Below, piece by piece: positions 30,934 through 38,446 of a stretch of 38,446 nt of DNA. Under the pieces are notes generated by a model. That model saw only the letters and a program-made list of their open reading frames with translations, searched no databases and was not told where the DNA came from. Source of the stretch: Mycobacterium asiaticum DSM 44297 (GTDB taxonomy: Bacteria; Actinomycetota; Actinomycetes; Mycobacteriales; Mycobacteriaceae); the NCBI RefSeq assembly GCF_000613245.1, contig NZ_HG964937.1:21432-59877 (forward strand), in the 5' to 3' direction. How positions within the stretch are numbered: position 1 is the stretch's first letter; each line of letters starts with the position of its first letter. The position numbers and the translations under genes are program-made.

Positions 30934-33294
30934 ATGCTGCAGTGGATCGCGCGACTGGCTCTGGCGGCACCGCGGCGGATCATCGGCATCGCCCTCCTGG
31001 TTTTCGTCGCCGCCGCGGTCTTCGGTATCCCGGTGGCCAACAGCTTGTCGCCGGGTGGTTTCCAGGACCCCCACTCCGAATCTGCCCGCGCCATCGCCAC
31101 CTTGAGCGACAAGTTCGGCCAGAGCGGTCAGCAGATGATGATCCTGGTTACCGCACCCGACGGAGCGCGCAGCGAGCAGGCTCGCGCGGTGGGCACCGAC
31201 CTGGCCGGACAGCTGAGCAGATCGCCGCTGGTGTACAACGTGTCGTCGGCCTGGACCGCGCCGCCGGAAGCGGCGGCCGACCTGATCAGCAAAGACGGCA
31301 AGTCCGGGCTGATCGTCGTCAACCTCAAGGGCGGCGAGAACGACGCGCAGAAGAACGCCCAGACCCTCAGCGACGACATCGTCCACGACCGGGACGGGGT
31401 CACCGTCCGGGCCGGTGGCTCGGCCATGGAGTACGCCCAGATCAACAAGCAGAACCAGGCCGACCTGCTGGTTATGGAAATGATCGCGATTCCGTTCAGC
31501 TTCCTGGTACTGGTCTGGGTGTTCGGTGGGCTGCTGGCCGCGGCGTTGCCGATGGCCCTGGGCGCACTTGCCGTCGTCGGGTCGATGTCGGTGCTCCGAC
31601 TGGTCACCTTCACCACCGAGGTGTCGATCTTCGCCCTCAACTTGAGCACCGCGCTGGGCCTGGCGCTGGCCATCGACTACACGCTGCTGATCATCAGCCG
31701 CTATCGCGACGAGCTGGCCGAAGGTTGCGACCGCGACGAGGCGCTGATCCGAACGATGGCCACTTCGGGTCGCACGGTGCTGTTCTCGGCGGTCACGGTC
31801 GCGCTGTCGATGGCGGCGACGGTGGCCTTCCCGATGTACTTCCTCAAATCGTTCGCCTATGCCGGGGTCGCGACCGTCGCGTTTGTCGCAACGGCGTCCA
31901 TCGTGGTGACGCCGGCGGCCATTGTGCTGATGGGCTCCCGGTTGGACGCCTTCGACGTGCGTCGCCTGGTGCGCCGGATGTTGCGCCGGCCCGAACCCGT
32001 GCACAAGCCGGTCGAGCAGTTGTTCTGGTACCGGTCGAGCAAGTTCGTGATGCGCTTTTGGCTCCCGATCGGCGCGGCGGTCGTCGCGCTGCTCCTACTG
32101 CTCGGGCTGCCGTTCGTCTCGGTCAAATGGGGTTTCCCCGACGACCGGGTGCTGCCGACGTCGGCGTCGTCGCATCAGGTCGGTGATCAGCTGCGGAACA
32201 ACTTCACCCGCGACTCGGAACGGGCGGTGCCGATCGTGATGCTCGACGCCCGCGGCCTCAATCCGGCGGACCTGGACAAGTACGCGGCCGACCTGTCACT
32301 GGTTCCCGACGTGCCCGCCGTCTCCGCACCGGGCGGAACCTTCATCAATGGCAAACCGGCGGGACCGCCCGTCGGACCCACCGGAATCAAGGACGGCAGC
32401 GCACTGCTGACCGTGAGCAGCACGGCACCGTTGTTCTCGCACGCCTCCGACGAGCAGCTCCGGCGGTTGCACCAGGTGGCTCCGCCGGCCGGCCGATCGG
32501 TGGAGCTGGCGGGTGTCGCGCAGGTCAACCGGGACAGCGTCAACGCGGTGACCGACCGGTTGCCGCTGGTGCTGGGTTTGATGGCGGTGGTGACGTTCGT
32601 TCTGCTGTTCCTGCTGACCGGCAGCGTGGTGCTGCCGCTGAAGGCGCTGGTGCTCAATGTGCTGTCGTTGACGGCCGCGTTCGGTGCACTGGTGTGGATC
32701 TTCCAGGACGGCCATCTCGGGGCGATGGGCACCACTCCGAGCGGGACGCTGGTGGCGAACATGCCCGTGCTGTTGTTCTGCATCGCGTTCGGGCTGTCGA
32801 TGGACTACGAGGTGTTCTTGGTCTCCAGGATCCGGGAGTACTGGTTGGCATCGGGCGCGGCGCGGCCCGCAAAGCCGACTCCCAAGGAGGCGCACGCTGC
32901 GAACGACGAGAGCGTTGCGCTCGGGGTGGCCCGCACCGGCCGGGTGATCACCGCCGCGGCGTTAGTCATGTCGATGTCGTTCGCCGCTTTGATCGCTGCG
33001 CACGTGTCGTTCATGCGGATGTTCGGGCTGGGGCTGACGCTGGCGGTAATCGCCGATGCCACCCTGGTGCGCATGGTCCTGGTCCCGGCTTTCATGCACG
33101 TCATGGGTCGCTGGAACTGGTGGGCGCCCAAGCCGTTGGTGTGGCTGCACGAGCGGTTCGGTATCAGCGAGGGCGGGGCTTTCGAGAGCTCCCATCGCGC
33201 GGGTCCGGCCGCCGAGAGTGAATCCGGCGCGACCAAGGTTCCGGGTGGGCGCAACGGGCAGGAGATCCACGCTTCGGTGACGCGCAATGGCTGA
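30934..33294 (+). CDS. mmpL13: MmpL-family RND lipid transporter, intact single ORF
   Basis: This is a 786-residue MmpL protein. An N-terminal TM (RIIGIALLVFVAAAVF) is followed by periplasmic loop 1, five TMs, a short cytoplasmic stretch, TM7 (LPIGAAVVALLLLLGLPF), periplasmic loop 2 (about 420-555) and five more TMs. The proton-relay Asp-Tyr pairs are present in both halves: ALAIDYTLLIISRYRDEL and GLSMDYEVFLVSRIREYW. It is shorter than MmpL3-type transporters. ATG at 30934 has GGAGGG 7 nt upstream; the longer TTG start at 30907 is less likely. It overlaps the methyltransferase by 8 nt. From memory M. tuberculosis has this gene split (mmpL13a/mmpL13b), whereas here it is continuous. Cargo unknown. 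Confidence 0.92.
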   Translation: MLQWIARLALAAPRRIIGIALLVFVAAAVFGIPVANSLSPGGFQDPHSESARAIATLSDKFGQSGQQMMILVTAPDGARSEQARAVGTDLAGQLSRSPLVYNVSSAWTAPPEAAADLISKDGKSGLIVVNLKGGENDAQKNAQTLSDDIVHDRDGVTVRAGGSAMEYAQINKQNQADLLVMEMIAIPFSFLVLVWVFGGLLAAALPMALGALAVVGSMSVLRLVTFTTEVSIFALNLSTALGLALAIDYTLLIISRYRDELAEGCDRDEALIRTMATSGRTVLFSAVTVALSMAATVAFPMYFLKSFAYAGVATVAFVATASIVVTPAAIVLMGSRLDAFDVRRLVRRMLRRPEPVHKPVEQLFWYRSSKFVMRFWLPIGAAVVALLLLLGLPFVSVKWGFPDDRVLPTSASSHQVGDQLRNNFTRDSERAVPIVMLDARGLNPADLDKYAADLSLVPDVPAVSAPGGTFINGKPAGPPVGPTGIKDGSALLTVSSTAPLFSHASDEQLRRLHQVAPPAGRSVELAGVAQVNRDSVNAVTDRLPLVLGLMAVVTFVLLFLLTGSVVLPLKALVLNVLSLTAAFGALVWIFQDGHLGAMGTTPSGTLVANMPVLLFCIAFGLSMDYEVFLVSRIREYWLASGAARPAKPTPKEAHAANDESVALGVARTGRVITAAALVMSMSFAALIAAHVSFMRMFGLGLTLAVIADATLVRMVLVPAFMHVMGRWNWWAPKPLVWLHERFGISEGGAFESSHRAGPAAESESGATKVPGGRNGQEIHASVTRNG

Positions 33295-33913
33295 GGTGCA
33301 GAACCCGTTCTTCGCCCGGGTGTGGCCGGTGTTCGCCGCCCACGAGGCCGAATCGGTTCGCGCCCTGCGCCGGGAGAATCTGGCCGGGCTGTCCGGTCGG
33401 GTGCTCGAAGTCGGTGCAGGTAGCGGGACGAACTTCGCCTATTACCCCGACACCGTCATGCAGGTGGTCGCCGTGGAGCCCGAACCGCGCCTGGTGGCAA
33501 AAGCCAGGGCAGCGGCGGCGGACGCTCCCATTCCGGTAGAAGTGACCAGCGTCGCGGCCGAGGAGTTCAGCGACGGGGAAGTGTTCGACGCGGTGGTCTG
33601 TTCGCTGGTCCTGTGCTCGGTGCACGACCAGGTTGCGGTGCTGCGCCGGCTGCGCGCCCTGTTGCGACCTGGCGGGGAGCTGCGCTTCCTAGAGCACATC
33701 GCCAGTGCGGGTGGCCGGGGCCGACTGCAGCGATTGGCCGACGCCACGATCTGGCCGCGAATGCTGGGTAACTGCCACACGCACCGCGACACCGAACGCT
33801 CGATCGTCGACGCCGGCTTCGAGATCGCCGAGTCACGCCATGAATGGACGTTGCCGGCGTGGGTGCCGCTGCCTGTTTCGGAGCTGGCGCTGGGCCGCGC
33901 GCGGCGGCCCTGA
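33287..33913 (+). CDS. SAM-dependent class I methyltransferase
   Basis: This is a 208-residue methyltransferase with motif I RVLEVGAGSGTNFAYYP at about residues 38-54, acidic motif II (VAVEPEP), DAVVCSLVLCSV (motif IV region) and LRPGGELRFLEHI. It belongs to the UbiE/methyltransferase-11 group of small-molecule methylases. ATG at 33287 overlaps the mmpL13 end by 8 nt, so the two are translationally coupled; the enzyme may modify the lipid exported by MmpL13 (inference). It converges with the sirtuin gene, with stops 5 nt apart. Corresponds to Rv1147 by position (memory). Confidence 0.9.
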   Translation: MAEVQNPFFARVWPVFAAHEAESVRALRRENLAGLSGRVLEVGAGSGTNFAYYPDTVMQVVAVEPEPRLVAKARAAAADAPIPVEVTSVAAEEFSDGEVFDAVVCSLVLCSVHDQVAVLRRLRALLRPGGELRFLEHIASAGGRGRLQRLADATIWPRMLGNCHTHRDTERSIVDAGFEIAESRHEWTLPAWVPLPVSELALGRARRP

Positions 33914-33918
33914 ACCCG

Positions 33919-34641
33919 CTACTTCAACAGGGCCGGCAAGCGTTCCAGCAGCCCGGGCAACGCCGTGCTCGCCGACTCCCGGATGCTGAGGTTGACGCTG
34001 CTGGTCAACGGGGTGGGCTCCGGATTGACCTCGATCACCGGTATGCCGCGGGCCACCGCGAGCTCGGGTAGTCCGGCTGCCGGGTAGACCACGGCCGACG
34101 TGCCGACCACCACCACCAGGTCGGCGGTCTCGGTAGCCTCGACCGCGCTCTGCCACGGCCCCTGGGGCAGCATTTCGCCGAACCACACGATGTCCGGCCG
34201 GATCAGCCCGCCGCAGCGACACACCGGCGGCTCCACCTCGATGGCGGCTTCGGTCATCACCGGCAACGGCTCGCTGTAGCGCGTATTGCAACGCGCACAA
34301 CGGAATTCGAACAGGCTGCCGTGCAGGTGATGGACCGTCGCGCTGCCGGCGCGCTCGTGCAGATCATCGACGTTCTGGGTGACGACGGTGACGTCTGCGA
34401 CCGCCGGGTGGTCCTGCCACTGCGCAATCGCCCGGTGACCCTCGTTGGGCTGGACGTCGGCCACCAGGTAGTGGCGCCACAGGTACCAACCCCACACGCG
34501 TTCGGGGTTGCTTTCCCAGCCCTGAACACTGGACAGCTCGTAGGGATCGAAGCGGGCCCATAGACCGTTCTTGTCGTCGCGAAAGGTCGGCACTCCGCTT
34601 TCCGCGGAGATTCCCGCGCCGCTAAGCACCACCACTCGCAT
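33919..34641 (-). CDS. Sirtuin, NAD-dependent protein deacylase (class III type)
   Basis: This is a 240-residue sirtuin with [15 protein letters not shown] at residues 8-22, [12 protein letters not shown] at 88-99, catalytic His107 in HHLHGS, a zinc site with Cys115/Cys118 and Cys141/Cys143, and [13 protein letters not shown]. The Tyr53-x-x-Arg56 pair in WYLWRHYLV is the class III (Sirt5/CobB-like) hallmark that recognises succinyl- or malonyl-lysine, so desuccinylation in addition to deacetylation is expected. ATG 34641 is chosen over the upstream start at 34668 because TATGTT (minus strand 34653-34648) lies 6 nt before it, giving a leaderless mRNA. Divergent from the GntR gene; equivalent to Rv1151c by memory. 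Confidence 0.93.
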   Translation of the reverse strand: MRVVVLSGAGISAESGVPTFRDDKNGLWARFDPYELSSVQGWESNPERVWGWYLWRHYLVADVQPNEGHRAIAQWQDHPAVADVTVVTQNVDDLHERAGSATVHHLHGSLFEFRCARCNTRYSEPLPVMTEAAIEVEPPVCRCGGLIRPDIVWFGEMLPQGPWQSAVEATETADLVVVVGTSAVVYPAAGLPELAVARGIPVIEVNPEPTPLTSSVNLSIRESASTALPGLLERLPALLK

Positions 34642-34647
34642 CCCACA

Positions 34648-34672
34648 AACATAGCTGTGCGTGGGCAATACT
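34648..34672. promoter_or_regulatory. Divergent leaderless promoters of sirtuin and GntR genes
   Basis: The 37-nt gap holds two -10 boxes: TATGTT on the minus strand (34653-34648), 6 nt before the sirtuin ATG, and AATACT on the plus strand (34667-34672), 6 nt before the GntR GTG at 34679. The two transcription units would start about 38 nt apart, so the GntR protein could control both from one site. Confidence 0.5.
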
Positions 34673-34678
34673 GGTTAT

Positions 34679-35044
34679 GTGGAGTTGCGCGATTTGTTGA
34701 AGGTCGACGTCAAGGCAGGCAAGCCGCTGTTCGACCAGCTCAGAACCCAGGTGATCGACGGTGTCCGCGCGGGTTCGCTACCGCCTGGCACCCGGTTGCC
34801 GACGGTGCGTGACCTGGCCGGCCAGTTGGGCGTGGCCGCCAATACCGTTGCGCGCGCCTACCGCGAACTCGAATCCGCGGCCATCGTCGAAACCCGCGGC
34901 CGCTTCGGCACTTTCATCTCCCGTTTCGACCCCACCGATGCCGCGATGGCGGCCGCCGCCAAGGAATACGTCGAAGTTGCCAGGGCACTGGGGCTGACCA
35001 AGTCCGACGCCATGCGCTACTTGACCAGCGTGCCGGACGACTAG
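34679..35044 (+). CDS. Short GntR-family (YtrA-type) transcriptional regulator
   Basis: This is a 121-residue protein: an N-terminal winged HTH ([67 protein letters not shown]) and only a short C-terminal helix pair, as in the YtrA subfamily, which lacks a large ligand domain. GTG at 34679 gives the length I recall for Rv1152 (121 residues) and sits 6 nt after a -10-like AATACT; a GTG at 34661 would add six residues. It probably autoregulates and may control the divergent sirtuin. Its stop is followed by the convergent O-methyltransferase after 9 nt. Confidence 0.88.
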   Translation: MELRDLLKVDVKAGKPLFDQLRTQVIDGVRAGSLPPGTRLPTVRDLAGQLGVAANTVARAYRELESAAIVETRGRFGTFISRFDPTDAAMAAAAKEYVEVARALGLTKSDAMRYLTSVPDD

Positions 35045-35053
35045 AACTCCCGC

Positions 35054-35884
35054 CTAGAACTCCAAGACGGTCAGATTCGGGCGCACCGGGTCCAACAGCG
35101 AAACGCGGTAAATAGCCGTCATCGCGGTGTTGAGGAGCAGACCACGGCCCGGGGGCAGACGGACGTCGCGGACGGCGGTGACGCCCGGCACGATGTGCAA
35201 CAGATTTGCGGCCTCTGCGACGGACAGGCTGAACGGCATCGTCGGCACCGTGTATCGCAGCGACGTGCGCAAGCCCACCCGGGTCCACATGGTGAACCAG
35301 CGCGGCGGCAGGTCGAACATCATCTGCCCACCGGGAAAGCGTTTGGCGCACTCGGTGATCAACTCCATGGACTGCTCGGGCTGCAAATACATCAGCAACC
35401 CCTCGGCGGTGATGAACACCCCTTCAGACGGGTCGACGGCGTCCATCCAGCTGTAATCCAGCGCCGACTGCGCGCGCACCGATATCCGCGGCGATGCCGG
35501 GAGCAGCTGCGCCCTGATGTCGATGATCGGCGGTAAATCCACTGTGAGCCAACGGAATTGTCCCTCGGGTAGCGCCGCGTCCAGCCGCCAGAAGCTGGTT
35601 TGCAGTCCTTCGGCCAGCGCCACCACCGTCGCCGAGGGGTGATCGCTGAGGTAGGCCTGGGCCTCGCTGTCGAAAGCCCGCGCCCGCAGCGCGATGTCCT
35701 GGCCAGTGCGGCCGAACTTGGCGAAGTCGAAGTCGATCGCATCGACCAGGGCGACCGCCATCGGATCCTCGATGATGGCATCGGGACGGCGCGCCTCGCT
35801 GGCCCTGGCGTTCAGCGTCAGCAGTGCCGTCTCGGAGACGCCGGTCAGATCGACCTTGTGCGGTTGGCGTTCGGGCTCGCTCAT
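35054..35884 (-). CDS. omt: Leucine-carboxyl-methyltransferase-family O-methyltransferase
   Basis: This is a 276-residue SAM-dependent methyltransferase of the LCM/TcmP family: LTLNARASEARRPDAIIEDP near the N-terminus, ATVVALAEGLQTSFWRLDAA (motif I, here AEG in place of the more usual glycine-rich loop), FRWLTVDLPPIIDIRAQLLP, and EGVFITAEGLLMYLQPEQSM. Family members methylate carboxyl or hydroxyl groups of small molecules. It starts at ATG 35884 overlapping the upstream DUF1697 stop (ATGA), so it is the second gene of that operon. By position it matches Rv1153c, annotated omt (memory). Substrate unknown. Confidence 0.88.
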   Translation of the reverse strand: MSEPERQPHKVDLTGVSETALLTLNARASEARRPDAIIEDPMAVALVDAIDFDFAKFGRTGQDIALRARAFDSEAQAYLSDHPSATVVALAEGLQTSFWRLDAALPEGQFRWLTVDLPPIIDIRAQLLPASPRISVRAQSALDYSWMDAVDPSEGVFITAEGLLMYLQPEQSMELITECAKRFPGGQMMFDLPPRWFTMWTRVGLRTSLRYTVPTMPFSLSVAEAANLLHIVPGVTAVRDVRLPPGRGLLLNTAMTAIYRVSLLDPVRPNLTVLEF

Positions 35885-36396
35885 TTCAGTACCTTAGCCA
35901 GCGTGCGCAGATTGCGAGTCGTGGTCGACGCCTTGTAGCGCTTCTTGCCCATGGTCCCTCCGATGGTGCTGTCCAGGGTGCTGCCCTTGGGCACCTGCCA
36001 GTAGATGACGCCCTCGCCGCGCTGGATCCGCTCTCGGGGCCCGGCAGTGAGTTCGGCGAGTTCGTCGAGCACGTCGGCGTCGGTGACGAAGGTGATGTAG
36101 GACTGGTATCCGTCGACCTCGCGCTCGAACGGATATGCGTGATCGATGTTGCGCACCGTCTCGATGTCGTAGGCAAGCACCCACGCGTCGTACCCGAACC
36201 GCTCCCGCAGCGCGGCCTCTGCTTTCTTGCGTACCGCCTCGACACCCGAGTCCGACTCCAGCAGCACATTGCCGCTGGCCAGGATCGTGCGTACGTTCTT
36301 GAACCCAGCCTTGGTCAACGCGTCGGCGACCTCGGCCATCTTCAGGTTGACGCCCCCGACGTTGACGCCGCGCAAGAATCCCGCGTACTTGGTCAT
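35881..36396 (-). CDS. DUF1697 family protein
   Basis: This 171-residue protein begins MTKYAGFLRGVNVGGVNLKM, the conserved start of DUF1697, followed by ALTKAGFKNVRTILASGNVL and ending KGSTLDSTIGGTMGKKRYKA, STTTRNLRTLAKVL. The family is cytoplasmic with a ferredoxin-like fold and no established function. I take ATG 36396 rather than the longer ORF start at 36528, which would run through the start of the divergent PNPOx-like gene. It is coupled to the O-methyltransferase by ATGA. A TGCAAT box 6 nt upstream of the ATG hints at leaderless transcription. Confidence 0.9.
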   Translation of the reverse strand: MTKYAGFLRGVNVGGVNLKMAEVADALTKAGFKNVRTILASGNVLLESDSGVEAVRKKAEAALRERFGYDAWVLAYDIETVRNIDHAYPFEREVDGYQSYITFVTDADVLDELAELTAGPRERIQRGEGVIYWQVPKGSTLDSTIGGTMGKKRYKASTTTRNLRTLAKVLK

Positions 36397-36439
36397 GAAT
36401 CGATTGCAGCAGCCCGTCGGAGAATGATGCAACGCGACG

Positions 36440-36895
<456 letters not shown>

Positions 36896-36905
36896 GCTGC
36901 TGGGC

Positions 36906-37094
36906 ATGGCTGAATCGAATGCCCCGGAAAGCGAGTCCGCGGAGGACGAGAACAAGCGCAAATTCCGGGAGGCTCTGGAGCGCAAGACGGCCAAATCGTC
37001 GGGCGGCTCGGACCACAAGGACGGCGGCGGCAAACAGTCGCGGGCGCACGGTGCCGTGGGAAACCGCCGGGAGTTTCGCCGCAAGAGCGGCTAA
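36906..37094 (+). CDS. DUF5302 small protein
   Basis: This is a 62-residue hydrophilic, charged and probably disordered protein: MAESNAPESESAEDENKRKF, REALERKTAKSS, then GGGKQSRAHGAVGNRREFRR. This is the actinobacterial DUF5302 family; function unknown. TAGGCT (36893-36898) lies 7 nt before the ATG and inside the last codons of the upstream gene, consistent with a separate leaderless transcript. Confidence 0.85.
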   Translation: MAESNAPESESAEDENKRKFREALERKTAKSSGGSDHKDGGGKQSRAHGAVGNRREFRRKSG

Positions 37095-37161
37095 AAGCGT
37101 TGCAGGATAGCTGACTTCGCCGCAGACCCGATGCTGCGGCGATGGTCCGAACGGACGGTTC

Positions 37162-37167
37162 TACACT
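37162..37167 (+). promoter_or_regulatory. Leaderless -10 box of the HhH-GPD-like gene
   Basis: TACACT fits TANNNT and is followed by 6 nt before the GTG at 37174. Confidence 0.55.
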
Positions 37168-37173
37168 GATTGC

Positions 37174-37755
37174 GTGCCGAAACTGCAGCTTGTCCAAGAA
37201 CCGGCCGCCGACGCTTTGCTGGACGCCAATCCCTTCGCGTTGCTAGTCGGCATGTTGCTCGATCAGCAGGTCCCGATGGAGACGGCGTTCGCCGGGCCCA
37301 AGAAGATCGCCGACCGGATGGGCGGCATCGACGCGGCCGACATCGCCGAGTACGACCCGGACAAGTTCGCCGCGCTGTGCTCGGAAAAGCCTGCCATCCA
37401 TCGCTTTCCGGGGTCGATGGCCAAGCGCATCCAAACCCTCGCCCAGATCATCGTGGACCGCTACGACGGGGACGCGGCGGCGCTGTGGACCGCCGGCGAT
37501 CCTGACGGCAAAGAGGTCTTGCGGCGTCTCAAAGCCTTGCCCGGTTTCGGCGAGCAGAAGGCCCAGATCTTCTTGGCTTTGCTCGGCAAGCAATACGGCG
37601 TGACCCCGAAGGGCTGGCGGTCCGCGGCGGGCGAGTTCGGCAAATCGGGCACCCACATTTCGGTCGCCGACATCGTCGATGCCGAATCGCTGGGGCGGGT
37701 GCGGTCGTACAAGAAACAAATGAAAGCCGAAGCCAAAGGAAAGGCGACAACGTGA
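37174..37755 (+). CDS. HhH-GPD-type base-excision-repair-like protein
   Basis: This is a 193-residue protein starting with GTG. N-terminal helices include NPFALLVGMLLDQQVPMETA, the conserved LLxQQxxxxxA region of HhH-GPD glycosylases, and the helix-hairpin-helix is LKALPGFGEQKAQIFLALLG. No Fe-S cluster cysteines are seen and the catalytic Asp region is not obvious, so glycosylase activity is uncertain; these actinobacterial proteins are annotated as base excision DNA repair proteins. By position it matches Rv1156 (memory). It overlaps the next gene by GTGA (37752-37755). Confidence 0.85.
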   Translation: MPKLQLVQEPAADALLDANPFALLVGMLLDQQVPMETAFAGPKKIADRMGGIDAADIAEYDPDKFAALCSEKPAIHRFPGSMAKRIQTLAQIIVDRYDGDAAALWTAGDPDGKEVLRRLKALPGFGEQKAQIFLALLGKQYGVTPKGWRSAAGEFGKSGTHISVADIVDAESLGRVRSYKKQMKAEAKGKATT

Positions 37756-37898
37756 AGACACACATAACCTGTCCGTGTGGCGAGGCCATTGTCGGCAAGG
37801 ACGAGGACGAGCTGGTCGAACTGACGCAGGCGCACCTCGCCAGCGTTCATCCCGGTCTGGAGTACGACCGGGACGCCATTCTGTTCATGGCCTACTAG
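37752..37898 (+). CDS. DUF1059 family small protein
   Basis: The ORF encodes 48 residues. It starts KTHITCPCGEAIVGKDEDEL after the initiating Met (GTG at 37752) and ends EYDRDAILFMAY. The CPCGE near the N-terminus and the later HxxxxHP segment (HLASVHPGL) are typical of DUF1059 proteins, which may bind a metal (inference). The GTG overlaps the stop of the HhH-GPD-like gene, so the two are translationally coupled. Confidence 0.8.
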   Translation: MKTHITCPCGEAIVGKDEDELVELTQAHLASVHPGLEYDRDAILFMAY

Positions 37899-37926
37899 CG
37901 CTGTAGCCGCGAGCTAGCCAGCTGCC

Positions 37927-38008
37927 GCGAGCGCGCCCTTCGAGAGCCGCGAAGGTGCGCAGATGCACAGCGACACGCCGGTGCGGCTGGCATTCTGCGC
38001 ACGCTCGC
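37927..38008. other. Multi-stem intergenic element (three-way-junction-like)
   Basis: The outer arms GCGAGCG (37927-37933) and CGCTCGC (38002-38008) pair perfectly. Inside are hairpin 1, CCTTCG (37937-37942) with CGAAGG (37950-37955), and hairpin 2, TGCGCAGATGC (37956-37966) with GCATTCTGCGCA (37990-38001, one bulge), topped by GCCG-GTG-CGGC (37977-37987). It lies between convergent genes. It may be a terminator, a dispersed mycobacterial repeat or a structured RNA; it has no U-tract. Confidence 0.5.
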
Positions 38009-38025
38009 GCTGGAGGTGAGCGTCG

Positions 38026-38446
38026 CTAGGGCACCACGGTCGAGCCGATGGTGGGCATGAACTGGCACTGACGGTCCTTGGTGGTGACCTGGCCGAAAAT
38101 CGTCGACATGATGCTGCCCGAACCGGTGTCGACGATCGCGGTCAGCGTGGTCGGCCCGTCCCCGTTGATGTCGGTGCGCGGCTTGAGGGTGGCAGTCCCC
38201 GACTTGCCGGTGGTCAGGTTGACCCAGGTGACGTTCAGCGGCAGCCGCTGCACCTCTGCGGGACCTGGGGTGCCGACGGCGGTGAACACGTAGGCGGTCT
38301 GGCCGGCGCCGGGGCCGGGCGTCGGGATGGTGGCCGGCCCGGCCACTGACAGCGCGGTCGCCAGGGCGCTGGTGCCATCGGCAAGGCAATTGGTGCCGAT
38401 CGAGGGGTACATGAAGTCCTGCGTGGGCGGGGCGTCCGGGCCGAAC
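38026..38446 (-). CDS. Conserved Ala/Pro-rich mycobacterial protein, C-terminal part (N-terminus outside window)
   Basis: The frame is open to the right edge (preceding residues FGPDAPPTQDF) and stops at 38026, so the N-terminal part is missing. The visible 139 residues include YPSIGTNCLADGTSALATAL, then TPGPGAGQTAYVFTAVGTPG, VTWVNLTTGKSGTATL, TLTAIVDTGSG and QCQFMPTIGSTVVP. The composition (Pro, Thr, Gly, a Cys pair) and beta-rich pattern suggest an exported protein, but the signal peptide would lie off the window. It probably corresponds to Rv1157c or Rv1158c (memory). Function unknown. Confidence 0.8.
   Translation of the reverse strand, partial: FGPDAPPTQDFMYPSIGTNCLADGTSALATALSVAGPATIPTPGPGAGQTAYVFTAVGTPGPAEVQRLPLNVTWVNLTTGKSGTATLKPRTDINGDGPTTLTAIVDTGSGSIMSTIFGQVTTKDRQCQFMPTIGSTVVP

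Noticed and set aside
37895..38389. Leftward frame of 164 codons overlapping the last gene
   Set aside because: Arg/His-rich shadow frame; the neighbouring frame (38026-38446) is open to the edge and has a coherent composition.

Overview
The window is high-GC actinobacterial DNA from a Mycobacterium. The evidence is a PE_PGRS glycine-repeat tail, a 13E12/DUF222-HNH repeat gene, an intact MmpL transporter, many fatty-acid-type oxidoreductases, and many genes whose start codon lies 6-7 nt after a TANNNT -10 box (leaderless transcripts). From memory, not from a search, gene order from about 19.5 kb to the right end resembles the M. tuberculosis Rv1135A-Rv1158c neighbourhood. The left 16 kb does not match an M. 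tuberculosis locus I recall, so it is probably accessory to non-tuberculous species.

Region 1 (1-1053) is the C-terminal part of a PE_PGRS gene. Region 2 (1.06-14.2 kb, perhaps to 15.9 kb with the aldehyde dehydrogenase) is the most interesting part. A tandem double-TetR protein sits beside a leftward, translationally coupled operon of two acyl-CoA dehydrogenases, an SDR and a nitroreductase-fold protein. Rightward lie a VWA protein and a NorQ/CbbQ-type AAA+ ATPase, then an operon of a signal-less periplasmic-binding-fold protein, an AveC-like membrane protein, an SDR and a cytochrome P450. A 15-bp near-palindrome close to AACAAAGATTTGGTC occurs at five intergenic sites in this region (1.74, 3.08, 7.03, 8.83 and 9.76 kb). 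At three of them it overlaps a good promoter, and I found no full copy elsewhere in the window. I read this as one regulon controlled by the double TetR protein: an uncharacterised oxidation and CoA-ester catabolism system with its own chaperone-type activator pair.

Region 3 (16.0-21.5 kb) holds a frameshifted 13E12/HNH gene, a MerR regulator coupled to an SDR and divergent from an NTF2-fold protein, and a thiolase/enoyl-CoA hydratase pair. Region 4 (21.5-24.1 kb) is a three-gene operon of type III polyketide synthase, ICMT-type methyltransferase and FAD monooxygenase. Its composition matches phenolic-lipid/alkylquinone operons such as Streptomyces srsABC. Region 5 (24.2-30.4 kb) holds two atypical SDRs, a CPBP-family membrane protein with a degenerate active site, an isomerase-type crotonase, alpha-methylacyl-CoA racemase (mcr) and an SDR.

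Between 30.4 and 30.9 kb is a leftward mini-operon of two very small ORFs (43 and 20 codons) closed by a strong intrinsic terminator. Next come mmpL13 as a single ORF with an overlapping methyltransferase, a class III-type sirtuin divergent from a short GntR regulator, an LCM-family O-methyltransferase coupled to DUF1697, an F420-type flavin-fold oxidoreductase, DUF5302, an HhH-GPD-like protein coupled to a DUF1059 protein, a multi-stem intergenic structure, and the truncated start-side of a conserved Ala/Pro-rich protein. No tRNA, rRNA, insertion sequence or CRISPR array was seen.
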